Part shown: in pieces, positions 62,339 to 64,000 of the stretch
Layout of the letters: the number at the start of each line of letters is the position of its first letter
Position numbering within the stretch: the stretch's first letter is position 1
Assembly: GCA_945641355.1 (NCBI GenBank)
Contig: CALZEQ010000008.1
Coordinates: 1-64,000 of the forward strand
Direction of reading: 5' to 3'
DNA from: an uncultured Mediterranea sp.
Lineage (GTDB): Bacteria > Bacteroidota > Bacteroidia > Bacteroidales > Bacteroidaceae
Length of the DNA: 64,000 nucleotides
Program-made: the position numbers and the translations under genes
Notes under the pieces: generated by a model
Seen by the model: only the letters and a program-made list of their open reading frames with translations
The model's database searches: none
What the model was told of the DNA's origin: nothing

Positions 62339-63799
62339 ATGGAATCAGTCTACTCTGGCAATCACCTGAATGACTCCCCCAAAGGACTCGTTTACCTGCT
62401 TTTCATAGTAGGATTGCTTGCTATGAGCTATACGCTGATTACCAAGCAACTTTCACTATTTACCGCTGTCATGCTCTTCCCCAGTCTGATTTTGTTGCTA
62501 CTCTATTCCATACAAAAACCGATAGTAAGCTATATGCTTTATATAGGTATTGTCTGCTATTTTTCTGCCATCTACCGATATACTCAAATTGAAAATATAA
62601 GTATCATCATTGACTGTTTTTTGGCTCTTTGCATTGTTTCCATTACATTTAATGTCATCACCAATCGCGAGCAGTATCCGTGGCAAAACGGATTCAACAT
62701 GCTTACTACCATGCATATAGTCTGGGCATGTTACTGCATCTTGATTTTGATGATTCCATATACACATTTACATAATATCAAAGGGAGCCGTGGTATTTTT
62801 CTTTCTCTTCCACTTACCTGTTTTATTACAGGTGTTCTATTTTGTACCGTTCATCGATTGCGTTCCTTGCTTTTATGGTTAGGACTGTATGCCATCACTG
62901 CATTTCTGAAAGCGTATTGGCAAAAGAAAAGAGGGTTTGACGCAGCAGAATCAGCCTGGTTGGTAGCTGGAGGTGCCTGGCATACCCATGCGCTGAGGTC
63001 TGGCATGCGTTATTTCTCTTTCTTCACCGATGCCGGTAACTTTGGAGCCTGTATGGGATTATTAGCTACTGTTTTCAGCATCATCGGATTGGTGGCTAAA
63101 AGAAACCGTTATCGATTGTTTTTGCTATTAGTTGCCTGTTTGGCATCTATTAGTATGGCATTGTCTGGCACCCGTGGAGCGGTAGTTATCCCATTTGGAG
63201 GCATGTTACTCTTCTTCTTATTATCCAGAAATTTCAAAATTATGGCAGCGACAGCCATTGCGAGCATCTTAGGATTCAGTTTTTTCTATTTTACAGACAT
63301 AGGCAACGACAACCCTTCTATCCGTCGTATGCGTACCGCTTTTCGTCCGGAGGAAGACGCTTCCTACAACGTACGAGCCATGAACCGAGAACGATTTGCC
63401 TACTATCTGGCAGACAAGCCGTTTGGAGTAGGATTAGGCGGAACAATTGTAGATACTCACCGATTGATGGAGTTAGAAGAAGATTTCATCCCGACAGATT
63501 CTTACTACGTCGGGATTTGGGTAGAAGGAGGTGTTGTTGGACTTATCCTTTATCTGCTGATGCAGGCCGCCATCTTCATCCGATGTAGTTATCTGATTCT
63601 ATTTAAAGTCAGGAACAAACAGCTCCGATATATTCTGTCGGCCTTTACAGCTGGTTGTTTTGGACTATGTTTGAATGGTTATGTAGGACGTGCTATTGGA
63701 TTTCAACCTGGTAGTACTATATTCATTCTCCTTCTGAGCATTACATTGAACGGAGAGAGAATAGACAAGCAACTGAAACCGAATGAAATCATCATTTGA
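62339..63799 (+). CDS. O-antigen ligase/Wzy polymerase-like membrane protein
   Basis: A 486-aa polytopic membrane protein with roughly eleven to twelve hydrophobic helices and a large periplasmic loop (about residues 330-390: IGNDNPSIRRMRTAFRPEEDASYNVRAMNRERFAYYLADKPFGVGLGGTIVDTH). The loop and the RxxxW/P-rich segment fit the Wzy_C/O-antigen ligase family, which polymerises or ligates repeat units in the periplasm. It follows the Wzz-like gene by 30 nt in the same operon. Confidence 0.82.
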   Translation: MESVYSGNHLNDSPKGLVYLLFIVGLLAMSYTLITKQLSLFTAVMLFPSLILLLLYSIQKPIVSYMLYIGIVCYFSAIYRYTQIENISIIIDCFLALCIVSITFNVITNREQYPWQNGFNMLTTMHIVWACYCILILMIPYTHLHNIKGSRGIFLSLPLTCFITGVLFCTVHRLRSLLLWLGLYAITAFLKAYWQKKRGFDAAESAWLVAGGAWHTHALRSGMRYFSFFTDAGNFGACMGLLATVFSIIGLVAKRNRYRLFLLLVACLASISMALSGTRGAVVIPFGGMLLFFLLSRNFKIMAATAIASILGFSFFYFTDIGNDNPSIRRMRTAFRPEEDASYNVRAMNRERFAYYLADKPFGVGLGGTIVDTHRLMELEEDFIPTDSYYVGIWVEGGVVGLILYLLMQAAIFIRCSYLILFKVRNKQLRYILSAFTAGCFGLCLNGYVGRAIGFQPGSTIFILLLSITLNGERIDKQLKPNEIII

Positions 63800-63839
63800 G
63801 ATAAAACAAAGTATATCATCATAATAACAATAAAGCACA

Positions 63840-64000
63840 ATGGACGAATTATTCCAAATATTCAACCCAGACTGGTGGATGAACGACAACAACAGCGTTC
63901 TCCAAATAGCCGATGCCGTACTGTTCCTGTTATTCAGTATTCCTGTGGCCTACATATTTATATATGCATTGGCTTCACTACCCAAATATAAGAATCCTTA
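63840..64000 (+). CDS. 5' part of a membrane protein, probably a glycosyltransferase, cut by the window edge
   Basis: From ATG 63840 (MDELFQIFNPDWWMNDNN) 53 codons are visible with a hydrophobic helix (ADAVLFLLFSIPVAYIFIYALASL) and LPKYKNP. The position after a Wzy-like gene and the N-terminal membrane helix with a following basic segment would suit a GT2 family enzyme, but the catalytic domain is outside the window. Confidence 0.5.
   Translation, partial: MDELFQIFNPDWWMNDNNSVLQIADAVLFLLFSIPVAYIFIYALASLPKYKNP

Overview
The window looks like a chromosomal segment of a gut Bacteroidales bacterium, most likely Bacteroides or Phocaeicola. Evidence: many promoters fit the Bacteroidetes primary-sigma pattern (-33 TTG/TTTG, 20 nt, -7 TAnnTTTG); a SusB-like GH97 glucosidase and a Na+-pumping NADH:quinone reductase (nqrABCDEF) are present; several families (DUF4421, LruC-domain lipoprotein, OmpP1/FadL-like barrel, 'MGGFFG' PurF-like protein) are typical of the phylum. 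No identification was run against a database; names rest on motifs and recalled family sequences.

Layout. 1-21.7 kb is mostly housekeeping and metabolic: a metallophosphoesterase lipoprotein pair; pepT-gcvT; a PurF-like protein without the glutaminase cysteine; an aminotransferase with an FtsX/LolE-type permease; SusB-like GH97; an M48-like peptidase with CELGH in place of HELGH; ribosomal protein L31 type B; an EEP-family protein; class II aldolase; DUF4421 protein; Crp/Fnr regulator; divergent uxuA and a PfkB kinase; and a queuosine unit (queT/yhhQ-queC-queF) whose leader folds like a preQ1-I riboswitch.

22.4-26.8 kb is an A+T-richer accessory pocket: palindromes, a 3 x 21-bp degenerate repeat, a dinD N-terminal fragment ending in a 21-bp perfect inverted repeat, a PLD-helicase-DUF3427 gene split by one in-frame amber codon, a 23-bp tandem repeat, and an AraC remnant touching the clpB promoter.

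26.9-43 kb holds clpB, the serC-serA-DUF1015-crcB-TSUP cluster, a GT2-hybrid kinase-DbpA helicase cluster, a POTRA-less BamA/TamA-like barrel and an exported PepC-like cysteine peptidase. 43.2-49.1 kb is the complete nqr operon. 49.2-51.5 kb is an ECF sigma/putative anti-sigma unit with an exported protein and an outer-membrane barrel. 51.7-54.8 kb (minus strand) is a low-complexity secreted protein and a FadL-like barrel.

55.1-64 kb begins an exopolysaccharide locus: LruC/DUF4842 lipoprotein, single-domain response regulator, sugar transferase with an N-terminal receiver-like domain, half-size TolC-like protein, Wzz-like protein with a degenerate BY-kinase module, Wzy/O-antigen ligase-like protein, and the start of a further membrane protein cut by the window edge.

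The observations most worth following are the preQ1-I-like leader at 21561-21594, the amber-split PLD-helicase at 23228-26317, the dinD/inverted-repeat junction at 23123-23181, two degenerate active sites (PurF-like, M48-like), and a dispersed GGGCRGACACAC palindrome family in intergenic regions.
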